The notes under the pieces are model-generated. The model was not told the DNA's origin and searched no databases. It saw only the letters and a list, made by a program, of their open reading frames with translations. Shown here piece after piece: positions 27,001 through 37,088 of a stretch of 64,000 nt of DNA. Position 1 is the first letter of the stretch; the number at the start of each line of letters is the position of its first letter. Position numbers and translations under genes: made by a program. Location of the stretch: positions 28,240,330-28,304,329 of the forward strand of contig CM067566.1 in assembly GCA_034336665.1 (NCBI GenBank), in the 5' to 3' direction. This DNA comes from Luscinia megarhynchos. Its lineage: Eukaryota; Chordata; Aves; Passeriformes; Turdidae.

Positions 27001-28515
27001 TGACATTCCACTGGGACAGTAATTCCATCTGCTTTCATAGGTTCTGAGATTTTCTGGCCCAATCACCTCCTGTGAACCTGAATAAATCATTTGACTTTTC
27101 TAGCATCTCAACAAATAAATTTCACTCATTTTTTTTCCTCATTCTTTAAATTATGCATATACCACAGACACATTACTTTCTAAATAGTAACATTAGCACA
27201 AAATACAGGGTTCTGCTTTATCTTACAAATTGCAAAATATAGTAATGATATGTGAATAATTAAGATATGTCCATGAGGCATCAGCATCAGCAACAGTGCA
27301 GAGTTATACAGCCCTTTTGATTCAGTTTGTCACCACCTCAGCACACCATCACTATGCTGTCACTTGTTATTGCACCCCTCAGCCTTCCCTTTCAGCTTCA
27401 AATCTTTGCATTCCACTTGGCTATTCTAAAACTGCATTGGCAAGCTCTGCATGCCTAACACAAAAGAATGGCATTGTAGTCTGATGCAGCAGCATACTCC
27501 TAAAACCAAAATGAATTTTACTCAATATAATCTATAATTCTTGACAAATCAGGTGGTAGGCTCCAGCACAGCTTCCCTAGTGATTCCTGCTTGCTCTGCT
27601 CATCATGCTGCAATTTTCTGCCTACTAGGTACATTCATTGATTGATCAAGGCTTGCAAAAGTCTGAGTTCAATAGGATAGACAGGACCCCAGCAAAGGGT
27701 GCCTTCTGTTTCATGCCTGTCAACACTGCCATGGAAATTCTATCATGAGACACAGAGACTACTCATTATCTCACAATTTTGTTAAACAATAGCATGAGTG
27801 GTCTTGCTAGACTGGGTAGATGACATTTGCATGAACAGTGAATGTTATCTACCTCATCTAAAATAATACTGAACAAAACAGGGAGCTTAACTAGAGAGAG
27901 GTCTCTGAATAAACAGATCATTTTCCAATCACATACTCACTTGCACCTAGTGAGTTGGGGGAGAAACAAAGAAAGGTATGAGATCAATTCTAAAAATAGT
28001 AACTCACTCTCCTGAAAACAAGATATACTTCCAGAAATTGCATTGTCAGTGCCAGTATTGGGGAAATAGCACACGCCAAGTAACTTGTTAGTCTCTGAAG
28101 AATTATATACTTCTGCCAGCTTTTTCAGGAAAGTCTAATAAAACATTGATGAAATAAAGAATAATTTTCTCTGCATGAAGATTAAGTGGGAACAAGAGTC
28201 TATACAATGGACAGTTTTTGCATTCATCTCAAGTCTGCTCAACTGCAGAAATCATTGGGAAATGGCACACAGGAATATTCCTAAACTGATGTGCATCTGA
28301 AATAGTAGATGTCAACTTGAGTCCTACAGGAAGTGACAGTCAGCACCAGCTTGTTGCCAGCTATTTCTGCAACAACCTGTAAAGCTTGACACAGCCAGGT
28401 AGTCTTGTGCTAGGACTAAATCCTATTGTTTCAGAACTAATAAAAGGGAAGACAATTATAACTAAGCTGCATCAAAATACATAATAATTACAATCAAGCC
28501 CGTGTGCTGGTACCT

Positions 28516-28548
28516 GTCAGAACCTTCAGAGGGAGCTGAGGTTCTGAC
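28516..28548. other. 13-bp inverted repeat with one bulge
   Basis: GTCAGAACCTTCAG (28,516-28,529) pairs with CTGAGGTTCTGAC (28,536-28,548) apart from one extra T, around a short purine loop. Too short for a typical microRNA hairpin; could be a decayed terminal inverted repeat junction or chance. Confidence 0.5.
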
Positions 28549-28694
28549 AAAGAGCATTAGAGGTTAGGAGTAGGGGTAGATGCCTTAAGAACCCCATAAA
28601 CTAGAGTAATCAGCTAAGTGATTTCTACAGAGTATTTACCATCTGTTGGTGATGACTCAATCTAAAAAAAACACAGATGGATCTTGATCCCAAA

Positions 28695-28715
28695 TTTTTT
28701 TTTTTTTTTTTTTTT
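28695..28715. repeat. Poly-T run (21)
   Basis: Uninterrupted T run; on the minus strand it is poly-A and could be a retroelement tail, but no body is visible to its left. Confidence 0.85.
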
Positions 28716-29048
28716 CTGAACTGTTCTAAACTTCTGAGAGGTTTAAGATTTTGTGTCATGGATTTTTATAGTGAGTGTCTCCTAGTTTGTACCTATTCAG
28801 AGCTAATTTTCAAGCTATTATAGTAGTAAATGATGCCGTGAGTTTCAGCTTTAGGGCTAAGCAATCTTCTTGGAAAAACTTTCAGTCTTTTTGTAATGCA
28901 TTCTGAAATTCCCTCTGCCATTTATTGAGGCATAGATTATTCAAGTTCCTTCCTCACACATATATTACATGGTGAATGGGATTTGCAACAGCCAGCTCAG
29001 CAACCCTGCTCAGCAGGGAGACTCCTGAATTAGCCAAGACAAATTACC

Positions 29049-29090
29049 AAAAAAAAAAAACAAAAAAAAAAAAAAAAAAAAAAATAAAAA
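29049..29090 (+). repeat. A-rich homopolymer tract
   Basis: Twelve A, one C, 23 A, one T and five A. It may be the tail of a small retrocopy, but the sequence upstream (28,970-29,048) is not recognised. Confidence 0.85.
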
Positions 29091-32033
29091 GGCACAGACT
29101 GAATTCTTATGTATCTCCTGAAGCCTTACAACCTTGTCAGAATTTTCTGTACGGAATGTAATTCACATCCTGAAACCTTCTACAGGCCTGTGATGACCAA
29201 GCAATCACTTTGAATACAGAAAACTGGCTCAATCTTTTCTTCAATATAGAAACAACCCCTCCAAGTTGAGTTACAGTCTCCTTTTATTGTTTAAGATATA
29301 TGTAGTTTAAGCTAATAGTAAAAAAAAATCACATTAAAAGAAAGACCCAGGCATTTTTTATCTCATTTTTCCACTTACCCCTTTTGAGGTCACTTTTGTG
29401 TGCTAAACTGAGGTTAGCAAAGAAATCACCTTTGAGCACCTTAATTGGGGTGCCCAGGAGAATTCAGTATATCTGGGAGATGGATATCAGTGGCTTTAAA
29501 GCATGATAAATCATAAAATACTCTCTATCCCGATGGCAAATTTGCAAGTGAATGTGTTATTAGTGTGATCTGTCTGAGCAGCATGACCAGGGAAAACTGA
29601 AGCACTTTGTGTCCTGTGGGTGAAGTGGGGTCTTTGTGGATTCCTTTACAGGACAGAGCCTCTGTTGCACTGTAGGAAACTTCCCTGTAGCAGTTCCTAA
29701 GGGAAACAATGAATGTTCCAGGAAAACAGTGTACCTAATAATAGCTTGACTACTTCCAAAGCTACCTACAACCAAGCCATGTTTTTGCCCAAGCCTGGGG
29801 TGCAATCAGGAAAGACAGAGTGGAGAGGGGACTGCCCAGCCCTGACCCCCCCAGCAGAGAGCAGACAGGCTGGATGGGTGGCAGCTAAGCACCTTCCTGA
29901 GATCAGGTTTAACACCCTTTCCAATATAAGGCTTTAAAGTGAGGGTGACATACAACCCAGATTCTGAGGCTTAATTCAACTAGCTTTCTTCCCTTTTATT
30001 ATAGGTAGCTTGTGAAGTTTTAGACTGCCTCTCAATCTTTGTCATCTGTTGATCTATACTAGCTTATAAAGGCAGCAAAGGTTCTATTGATTCTTTACTT
30101 TTAGTTGGGTTTCACATATGCTGGAAATTTGTTAAATGGAAGTTTAAGTTGAGCAAACATGAAACCTTCTAACAGTTCATTTACTTGTCTTCAATGAGTT
30201 AAAGGGCAGATTTTTACAGAGTGCTTTGTGCATGTGGACTAGCTTTAACTAGAAATAACAAGATTTAGTATTGATAATTAACTTCATGTGGAAATAATGC
30301 TTTCCTGTAATTTCAGTGGTTTATAGCATTACTTTCTCAACTACAGCTCCCAGCATACCTGGGAAATTGCACTGCTTGTTTTCAATAGGAAGTGAGGAAA
30401 TTTTCCCCCTTTCCTGAATCCCACTCAAAATAACTAATGAACAATTTTGTGTAGAAGACGACTTACATAACTGAGAAGCTGAAGTATCATCAACCTCCAT
30501 CCTGAAGAGTGAAAATAACAAAAATGCCTTTGTGGATCTGATCCAACAATCTGTACTTTCCACTCTTATAATGGTACAAAGAACAATGCATTTAGAAAGC
30601 ACAAATTAAAATTAATTCAGTTTTCACTTTATGTGCTACCATTAAATGTACTATTACCTTAAAACAAGCTGGAAGGGATGTGATTTTTCAGCAGTGGCAA
30701 CCTCTGTTTACTAACATAATTTGTTCAAGAGTTGTAGGAGCAGGAAGGCAGAACCTATAAATTCCAGACCATGCTGCCCACATGAACTGAAGAGAACTGC
30801 TAAAACAGAGATATATGGCTGAAGGCCAGATCTTTATGGCTGAGGCTTTCTACTGCTTGTGGCACCAATTTTTAGGCATATCACTGATGTGCTTCTGCAG
30901 ATATGACTTCAGTGATTCAACAAAGTACTGCTAATTTTAAATTGCAGAAAAAGATGATACTCTGTCCTCATTTATTACTTTTCAACTGCAAATGCACAGA
31001 GTTTATATCACACAATCCTCCTTAATGTGTTAGCTGGAGGTATAAGAAGGTAGGTACAGAAAGAGCACTTTTTTTATTAAAGTTGCTGAACACCAGAAGC
31101 TTGCTTTGACTTACTCAGTACCTCTGTAAATCTGGCCTTGTGTGATTAGCTGCAGTAATACTGCTGAGAATAAAGCCTCACATTTTGTGTCTCTCACTGT
31201 TGTGGCTTAGCCAACAGTCATTCCTTCCTGTGACAAGGAACAAAACCCAGTGCTCGTGGATAGCAACCTCACAACATCTTTCTTCACAAAGAAGGTTTTG
31301 TTGTGGATCAAAGAGTTAACTGTAATATCTAAGAATTAGCAAAGGATCAGATGGCTTAGTAGATAAATGTGTCTTCCTTCTTGGACTAAATAGTTCTGGC
31401 TTTATAATGCATTATACATGGCTGCAGTCAAAAGTACAACGGGGCGTTAAGAACATCTCTGTAAGCTCTTTAAATGTACAAAGTGTTTCAAAATAAAGGA
31501 AACAGTACAACTTCTAAGCCAGGTTTCTTTTGAAGGAGAGAAGAAAATGACAGAAAATTTCCCTATGAGGAACTTCCATGTCAAAGTAAGAAAAGCATCT
31601 ATTCATAACCCAGAGTAATATTTTTATTATTATTATTTGAATCCTTATCTTTGTCCTGGACATAGAATGGATTTACAAAATTTATGTAAAATACCACAAG
31701 GTGAATAAGGTGAAGGAAATGTCTCTTGTGGCATTCTTGCCATAACACTTTAGTTTAAGTAAAGCAATCTTAGTCCTGGCTTTATCAGGAAGATGGGAAA
31801 ACAGTATCAATCTCCAAAAGGTTAAGGAACCTAGTACAAAAGCATGACTTGGACTCACAAATGTGTCTTCACATTACAGATTTATCTCTGAAAGGCTCTA
31901 GCATGAGTCATACATGGTTTTACATTCAGACCTATAGAAACAACCCAGCTTACAGTAGCATCACACACTAACTTCTTCCAGTTCAGGAAGAAAAAAAATG
32001 CATTGCTAACCTTTATGTAAATCTCTTTCATCC

Positions 32034-32054
32034 TTTTTTTTTTTTTTTTTTTTT
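32034..32054. repeat. Poly-T run (21)
   Basis: Uninterrupted T run in AT-rich intron. Other homopolymers of 14-16 nt occur at 26,270-26,283, 44,190-44,205, 46,184-46,199 and 61,477-61,491. None has a recognisable retroelement attached. Confidence 0.85.
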
Positions 32055-34489
32055 AGTGCAAAATACAATGGTAGAGGAAAACACAGTATTTTTTTCCCAA
32101 AACTGAGAAAAACAGGAAGACAAAGTGGTTTTTTCCCTTTAACCAAGCTTGCAAATTTTGATGCATTTTTCCATTTAAAGAGTGTTGAGCTTAGCAAAGC
32201 TGTAATGTACAATGTCAAAAAGCTCTGCCACAGGTTATATGGATTCTCTGCAGTCACAGTACTGGAATGATTTCTAAAGTGTATAGTGAGAGCACTGCCA
32301 TTGTCTTGACCTTTTTTCTATGTCTGCTGAACAACTATATCTTATGCATATAATTCTCTCCAGCTTCCTGAAGTATATCTAGTCTTTATACATATTGAGA
32401 GATGGAGAGGAAATCCCACAATAGGAACACAGAGAAAAGAAATTTGCATGTATATTACTTTAAAACCATTTCAGCTTGACCTTCCATGAAGAATGGTTTA
32501 AAGGATGAATGCTTTGACTGTGAATGCAAAGGTTAATTGTCTTTATTGAGTATTGCTGAAAGGACCCTAGTAAACCATGAAGGTTTCTCAGAGGGACATA
32601 CTAAAGAAGGATAGGAGAGAAGGTTTTGCATTAAAAAGACAAATCCCTTAATATCCACACTAAGATGGTCCATGTCCCAAGCAGAAGAGTTTAATAAATG
32701 AAACAGACTTTCTTAAGAGGCTGTTGAGTGTTATAGAGTACTGAACTTTCTATTACAGAGTGACTGACTTCAAACAGAGATAAAACCACCTACCTAAACT
32801 CATCAAAAGTCCTCCCACACCACACCAAGCACATGAACTTCTCTGACTCCTTCTTTTTAAACATAAATAAATAAATAAATAAATATAGAATTCCTCAGAG
32901 TATTAGTTCTCCTGTTAACTAAAGCACTGAAATGATTTACATTTACAAGTACCCCTTGTTTAAATTGTTGTGGTTTCCTTGTTTGAATTTATCAGATATT
33001 TTTCAAATTAGATAAACTGCGTTGGAAGACTATTGTTGTAAAAACCTCTTCTTGTTTCATGCTATGTTATGTCATATCACCAGGAAATGCAAAACTGTAC
33101 ACAGACTATAAACATTCTTCCATGAGCTGAATAATAAAATTCAGCTAATATTTACAAGATGATTCAGAAATGAAGTGTTTAATTATTTTGCATATTAAAA
33201 GTGGCAATTTCAAGACACTTAAGCACACTATTAATCAAACATCTTGGAATTGTAATGAAGAATTCTCACTGAACCAGTACCTTCAAGTAATAAACAGCTT
33301 CCAGGATTTTTTTAATCCACCATATTAATAATCTCACTGTTATCATACATTCAATTACAAACCAACTTTCTTCCAGAGAAGTATCAGTGGTTTACACACT
33401 ACAAGGAATACTATCTCTCTCAAAGACTGTACACAAATTGTGGTTGCTAAACAAACATAAGCCAAACAGTCATGATACACAATAGAGGAATTACATGTCA
33501 AATGAAGGAGCAAATGTGAAGGACAAAATCTGTAATAATCTCTCCAATGTCAATGCAAATCACAAGTCAACAGGGTCCAGCAAACAAAAATGCCTCCTAA
33601 CTCTTCTCTGCAAATGACACTCAGACAAGTTCAAGCAATAACATGACTCAACATAGTTTTTAAATGCACTAAATGCAAAATAAGTTAATTCATCCCTCTT
33701 TTAAATACATATGCAAACTACAGAGTCCTATAAAATGCATAATACTCATATAATCACACAATTTAATGTGTTTATAATGTAGGTGTAGACTTGCACATAC
33801 ATTAGGTAACAGGAAGCCCTTCCCAACACTAAACCCAAGACTACAGTGCAACAATGACAGAAATATTTAGTTTATGTACTACTCCTCCAAAACAAAAACC
33901 CCCACAGGCTTGTGAGTTGAAAAGTCAGAGGGAAGTTCTTATATGCATCTGAGAGAGATGAGACAGATCAAAGGAAAGCCAGAACAGCTCAAAATCTCTG
34001 GAAGAGCAGTCTCTGCTTTCCTACTGATTCCTTTCTCCAGGGTTTTATTCACGGACTAGTAAAGGGAAGAACACCTACCTTCATTAGCAGGTGTTGCACA
34101 CATGGTACTTGAGCTTTTCACAAAACCCCCTTTCAAAATGTCTATTATCAACATAAATAATTCAGAATCCATTACAATCATTGCACTAAATAAACAGATT
34201 TCGAATTTGTATTTATGGCTGATTTAAGGTGCATCAAAGTTTTATCTATAACACAGTATACATTTTCAGCAATACTATTATTATTTTCTTTAGAGACCAC
34301 ACAATTGATTTTTATTGGTAGGGAAGCTGTCACCATTTTTTGGATGTTTACTGGCATTATTTGTCATAGCGGAGGAAACCCAGTAATCAAGAAAGAAGAG
34401 TGTCTAACCTGTTTGCAAAACTCTTGGGAGCTCTGCTGCAACAAGCTACTACCGCATTTGACATTCCTGACATGAGTCGTCCATGCACA

Positions 34490-34770
34490 GACTGATGACA
34501 TCTGTGTGCCCCGACTGCCTCTTTGGCCTGCACCACCCTCTGCCGGCCGAGCATCCCGCTCCGCTCCCCGATCCCAATCCCCATCCCGATCCCTCCCAGC
34601 CGCGTCCTGCCGGCGCCTGGGATCGCTCCGAGCGGCCGCGCATCGATAAACACCCGGGAGAGTGCAAGTGCGCCGTGCCAAAGAGGCTGGCCCCAAAGCG
34701 CTGCCCAAACCCCAACAGCATCCGCGGAAATGCCTCCTTGGGAAGCCCTTCTCATCCGTATGAACGGAAG
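34490..34770. promoter_or_regulatory. Detached CpG-rich islet inside intron 1
   Basis: A short GC- and CpG-rich segment, including a GCGGCCGC word near 34,632 and a repeated ATCCC/CCGATCCC stretch at about 34,560-34,600, stands about 300 bp from the main island and about 1.8 kb inside the intron. It has open frames in several phases on both strands, with no recognised product. It could be an enhancer, a second promoter or an unannotated exon; sequence alone cannot decide. Confidence 0.45.
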
Positions 34771-35570
34771 AGGTAGGGAGGAAACGATGAAAGTGCCGAT
34801 GCTTACTTCTCAGCTGCTTCTTTGCTCAAGGTCGCTCAGCCTGTACACGCTGCCACACGAGTCCTGATTGCAGCGCAGACAGCTGCGGGATAACTGGAAA
34901 CCCCCTGCCCTTCAGCCTAGGCTGGATGCCCTGCTCACAGCTGGACGTGCCTCCTGCTTTACCGACAATTCACGCGAAGTGCTGCCCTCTTGCAGCTTAA
35001 CATAGTTTCTTTAAAGACCCTTTAAAAAAAACCCGGTACAATAAAACTTTTCGCCCCCTTAATCGGAAGACCCGTCTTTTGCCTCTCCCGCACCAGCGGG
35101 ATGCTGTGAATCCTGCTAAGGCTGAGGCAGGAGCTGGATGCACTCCCCGGCAGCCCAGGCAAGCCGCGTTTGCGGCGGGGAAGCCCTGGAACTGCCGTGA
35201 GGATCAGCGGCTCGCAAGCAAATCGTTTTATGGTCTTTCCTCTCCTGCGCTGCCGTCACCTCAAATACTCAAACAGCGCTACAGTCCTGGGGTGCCTTTC
35301 CCTGGGGAGATTAGTAGGAGTTCCGAGCAGACTGGGGGAGTGAATGTATTTATTCAGTACTTTCAGATCTGGTTTATTGGAGAAGTAAAGGAGGCCCCAG
35401 CAGCGCTCCGGCGCTCGCCAGCTCGCCTTCCCAGAGGTAGGCTCTTCCCCGCGGGGAGCTGCGGGTGTCCCGCGGGTGGCCATGCGTGGGGCGGCCAAGG
35501 CAGGTGATCTTCCTTCTGCTTCCCTGCCCTCTCATCGCTCCTTAGGGCTGCGCCCGCCGCCACCGCGGCG

Positions 35571-35611
35571 AGGTGAGTGTGTGTGCGTCTGTCTGTGTGT
35601 CTGTGTGTCCC
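35571..35611 (+). other. TG-rich tract with a consensus plus-strand splice donor
   Basis: The plus strand reads AG|GTGAGTGTGTGTGCG with GT at 35,573, a near-ideal donor running into a TG-rich tract to about 35,611. It could end a first exon of an antisense transcript arising in the CpG island, or simply be a purine-pyrimidine alternating tract. No partner acceptor or coding exon was recognised. Confidence 0.25.
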
Positions 35612-35834
35612 ACCCCTCCGGCTCAGCGGCCCCGCTGAGCTCGCCCCATTCTCCCGCTCCCTCTCTGCTGCCTTCCTGAGCCAGCCACCCTCTTGACCGC
35701 GTATGGACTGATAGATACGTTTATATTATTATCCTTAGTATGATGACGAGACGATGATGATGATTTGAGCCAAATTCCGCTCAGGGCCGGGGGTGGGGGG
35801 TTGGCAGCAGGTGTAGGAAGGCTCTATCTCCGCA

Positions 35835-35869
35835 AAGGAGCATGCTCAGCGCTCTCAGGCATGCTCCTT
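35835..35869. promoter_or_regulatory. p53-family-type response element within a perfect inverted repeat
   Basis: An 11-bp inverted repeat (AAGGAGCATGC, 35,835-35,845; GCATGCTCCTT, 35,859-35,869) is separated by 13 bp. It contains two decamers that fit the p53/p63/p73 half-site RRRCWWGYYY exactly: GAGCATGCTC (35,838-35,847) and AGGCATGCTC (35,857-35,866), 9 bp apart, within the 0-13 bp spacing allowed for this family. The match is seen directly; binding is inference. Confidence 0.4.
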
Positions 35870-36352
35870 CAGAGGAGGGAGCCAGAGCTGGGCTGGGGGG
35901 GAGCAGAATCCTCCCAGTCGCACCGTCCTAATGCAAAGTTTGATCGCACCTGCGGCCCCCGGCCGCGGCCCGGCACCTCACGGCCGCTGCCTCAGCATGC
36001 TCGGCTGGGGGACCCGGACGCGATGGGGGCGAGCCGGCAGGGGGGGTGGAGGGGTGGAGAAGGGTTTCCCCGTCGCTCCCGGCGGCAAGGGGAGGAGAAA
36101 GAGGAAGAAGAGGAGATGCCCAGGCCAGAATGGCTCCAGAGCCAACTTCTGCCGGCAAAGCCGCGGGTCAGTCGCCGCTTCGTCCCGGCTGTCCCCGGCG
36201 CTGTCCCCAGCGCTCATGCCAAGCCGAGAGCACCCGGGCAGTGCCAGCAGCACTACCATCACCACCACTATTATTATTAATACTATCATGACGATGCAGG
36301 CAGAGGGGCAGCCGCCCTGCCGCGCTTCTCCCTGTGCCTCGGGGCTGCCGCG

Positions 36353-36430
36353 CCCGGCTCCGCGCTCCCTGCCCGGCTCCGCGCTCCCTGCCCGGCTCCG
36401 CGCTCCCTGCCCGGCTCCTGCCCGGCTCCG
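36353..36430. repeat. 19-bp GC-rich minisatellite near the intron 1 donor
   Basis: Three exact copies of CCCGGCTCCGCGCTCCCTG start at 36,353, 36,372 and 36,391, followed by two truncated copies (36,410-36,420 and 36,421-36,430). The array begins about 80 nt downstream of the SGCZ exon 1 donor. In the transcribed (minus) strand each junction reads GGGCAGGG, so consecutive units give four G-triplets that could fold as a G-quadruplex in nascent RNA or the displaced DNA strand. Confidence 0.85.
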
Positions 36431-36512
36431 AGCCCCCCTTGCGGCCCCCGGCCCCGCGGCACAGCGGGGACACAGCCCCGCACGCAGCCACGGCGCCCGG
36501 CCGGTCGCCTAC

Positions 36513-36551
36513 CTTGAGCTCCTCCGTGTCCAGGTTTGCTGATCTGTCCAT
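36513..36551 (-). CDS. SGCZ: SGCZ (zeta-sarcoglycan) first coding exon, 13 codons
   Basis: Read on the minus strand, ATG at 36,551 opens 13 codons, MDRSANLDTEELK, then AAG|GTAGGC with the GT at 36,512-36,511. This is a good phase-0 splice donor. An in-frame TAG (36,584-36,582) lies 33 nt upstream, so this is the only possible start in frame. The start context is mediocre (T at -3, G at +4). From memory, human SGCZ begins MDRSTNLDIEELK and its next exon begins at the methionine aligning with the start of gamma-sarcoglycan, so 11 of 13 residues agree and the exon boundary is in the expected place. Zeta-sarcoglycan is a single-pass type II membrane glycoprotein of the dystrophin-associated complex in muscle and brain. 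These residues are the start of its short cytoplasmic tail; the transmembrane segment and ectodomain come from later exons not present here. The identification rests on 13 residues plus gene structure, so it is strong but not conclusive. Confidence 0.82.
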
Positions 36552-36638
36552 AGAGCGAAACTGCGCGGAGCGGACTGGAAACTACGGAAGTTGTGCCAAA
36601 AAAATAAAGAAGAATAAAGGGGGGGGGAAGGGGGAAAT

Positions 36639-36707
36639 CTAGTCTCTCAGTTTCCAGCCTAAACTCAGCCTTGTCCTCCAAACCCTGGCAGCTCCCCTCA
36701 GTCTCAT
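36639..36707 (-). other. Candidate upstream ORF (22 codons) in the SGCZ leader
   Basis: On the minus strand an ATG at 36,707 with A at -3 opens 22 codons and stops at TAG (36,641-36,639), 87 nt before the SGCZ ATG. Its start context is better than that of the main ORF because it has a purine at -3, so it could lower or regulate SGCZ translation. It matters only if the 5' UTR reaches this far, which is not shown here. No recognised peptide. Confidence 0.3.
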
Positions 36708-36733
36708 TCTCCGCGATCACGCCTCCACCGGTT

Positions 36734-36770
36734 AAAATAAATAAATAAAAATAAATAAATAAATAAAATA
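36734..36770. repeat. AAAT/AAAAT simple repeat in the SGCZ upstream region
   Basis: Tandem AAAT and AAAAT units interrupt the GC-rich promoter domain about 190 bp upstream of the SGCZ ATG. Similar short AAAT repeats lie at 32,863-32,885 and 55,878-55,894. In nascent RNA from a start further upstream this would be a UUUA-rich leader segment. Confidence 0.85.
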
Positions 36771-37066
36771 TTTCACTTTTTTTAAAAAAAATAACTCCCT
36801 TAAGGATTAAAGCGACAGGTGATCCTTCCCTGGTGAAAGAGGTTCGCGTCCTCGGCAATGAAAGGAGACAGGAAAAAAAAAAATCCACTCAGTTTAAAGA
36901 TTATTTTTTTTCTTCTGCAATAAGCTCAGAAACCGGCGAATCACTGTATCCCGAGGAAAAAAAAAAAAAAAAATCCTTCTTCCCTGGACAGCATCATGCA
37001 GCAAATTTCAAGCAAATGTGTTCAAACTGAAGAGAACAGTCTAAGATAAAAGCCTATCTCCGTCAC

Positions 37067-37088
37067 GCTACCAGAGTAGTCTGGTAGC
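37067..37088. other. Perfect 9-bp inverted repeat upstream of SGCZ
   Basis: GCTACCAGA (37,067-37,075) and TCTGGTAGC (37,080-37,088) surround a GTAG spacer. It lies about 520 bp upstream of the SGCZ ATG, next to a TGACG half-site on the minus strand (CGTCA at 37,061-37,065). It could be a dimeric factor site; function unknown. Confidence 0.35.

Larger units (their letters stand above)
24039..34489. other. AT-rich intronic stretch, no gene seen
   Basis: Beyond the homopolymers, the short AAAT repeat at 32,863 and the inverted repeat at 28,516, no gene or repeat family is recognised. Open frames are short and without domains. Confidence 0.6.
1..36512 (-). other. SGCZ: SGCZ intron 1, 5' part (runs off the left edge)
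   Basis: This is everything downstream of the exon 1 donor on the minus strand. I looked for exon 2, which should encode the start of the sarcoglycan homology region and the GWRKRC motif before the transmembrane segment, and found nothing like it in any minus-strand reading frame. A first intron longer than 36 kb fits SGCZ, a very large gene in other vertebrates whose first intron takes up much of its length (established knowledge). The intron is AT-rich with scattered old retrotransposon fragments, simple repeats and a CpG-rich first 1.5 kb. The precursor of miR-383, which sits in an SGCZ intron in other amniotes, was not seen. That it is all one intron is inferred. Confidence 0.7.
35060..36545. 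promoter_or_regulatory. CpG island over SGCZ exon 1 and the start of intron 1
   Basis: Base composition changes sharply from AT-rich flanks to a GC-rich, CpG-dense block, with CCGCGG, GGCCGCGGCC and many CGCC/GCGG words. It covers the first coding exon at its right end and extends about 1.5 kb into intron 1. CpG islands of this kind mark promoters in bird genomes. Boundaries are judged by eye. The open frames of 60-200 codons inside it on both strands reflect lack of AT-rich stop codons and show no recognisable protein. Confidence 0.8.
36552..36900 (-). promoter_or_regulatory. SGCZ: SGCZ 5' UTR / proximal promoter candidate
   Basis: This stretch lies immediately upstream of the SGCZ start codon on the minus strand. 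It begins as GC-rich CpG island, passes a C-run (G-run on the plus strand near 36,620-36,633), then becomes AT-rich with an AAAT/AAAAT simple repeat at 36,734-36,770. No TATA box at a convincing distance is visible on the minus strand, consistent with a dispersed CpG-island promoter. The transcription start cannot be placed from sequence alone. If the transcript starts above 36,707, its leader carries a 22-codon upstream ORF, listed separately. Confidence 0.45.

Noticed and set aside
34364..34867. Overlapping open frames on both strands of the intronic CpG islet as a coding exon
   Set aside because: Several frames are open at once, and none carries a recognisable sarcoglycan or other domain.
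1..36512. miR-383 precursor or SGCZ exon 2 within the intron
   Set aside because: I looked for the miR-383 mature wording and for sarcoglycan transmembrane-exon wording on the minus strand and found neither; they probably lie further left.
35765..36542. Plus-strand open frames of 171 and 203 codons in the CpG island
   Set aside because: Low-complexity Pro/Arg/Gly/Ala-rich translations, overlapping in several frames and containing the minisatellite; no domain or conserved motif seen.
36286..36888. 200-codon minus-strand open frame spanning the SGCZ exon 1 region
   Set aside because: It is in a different frame from the SGCZ start, reads through simple repeat and intron, and shows no recognisable domain. 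GC-rich DNA lowers stop frequency.
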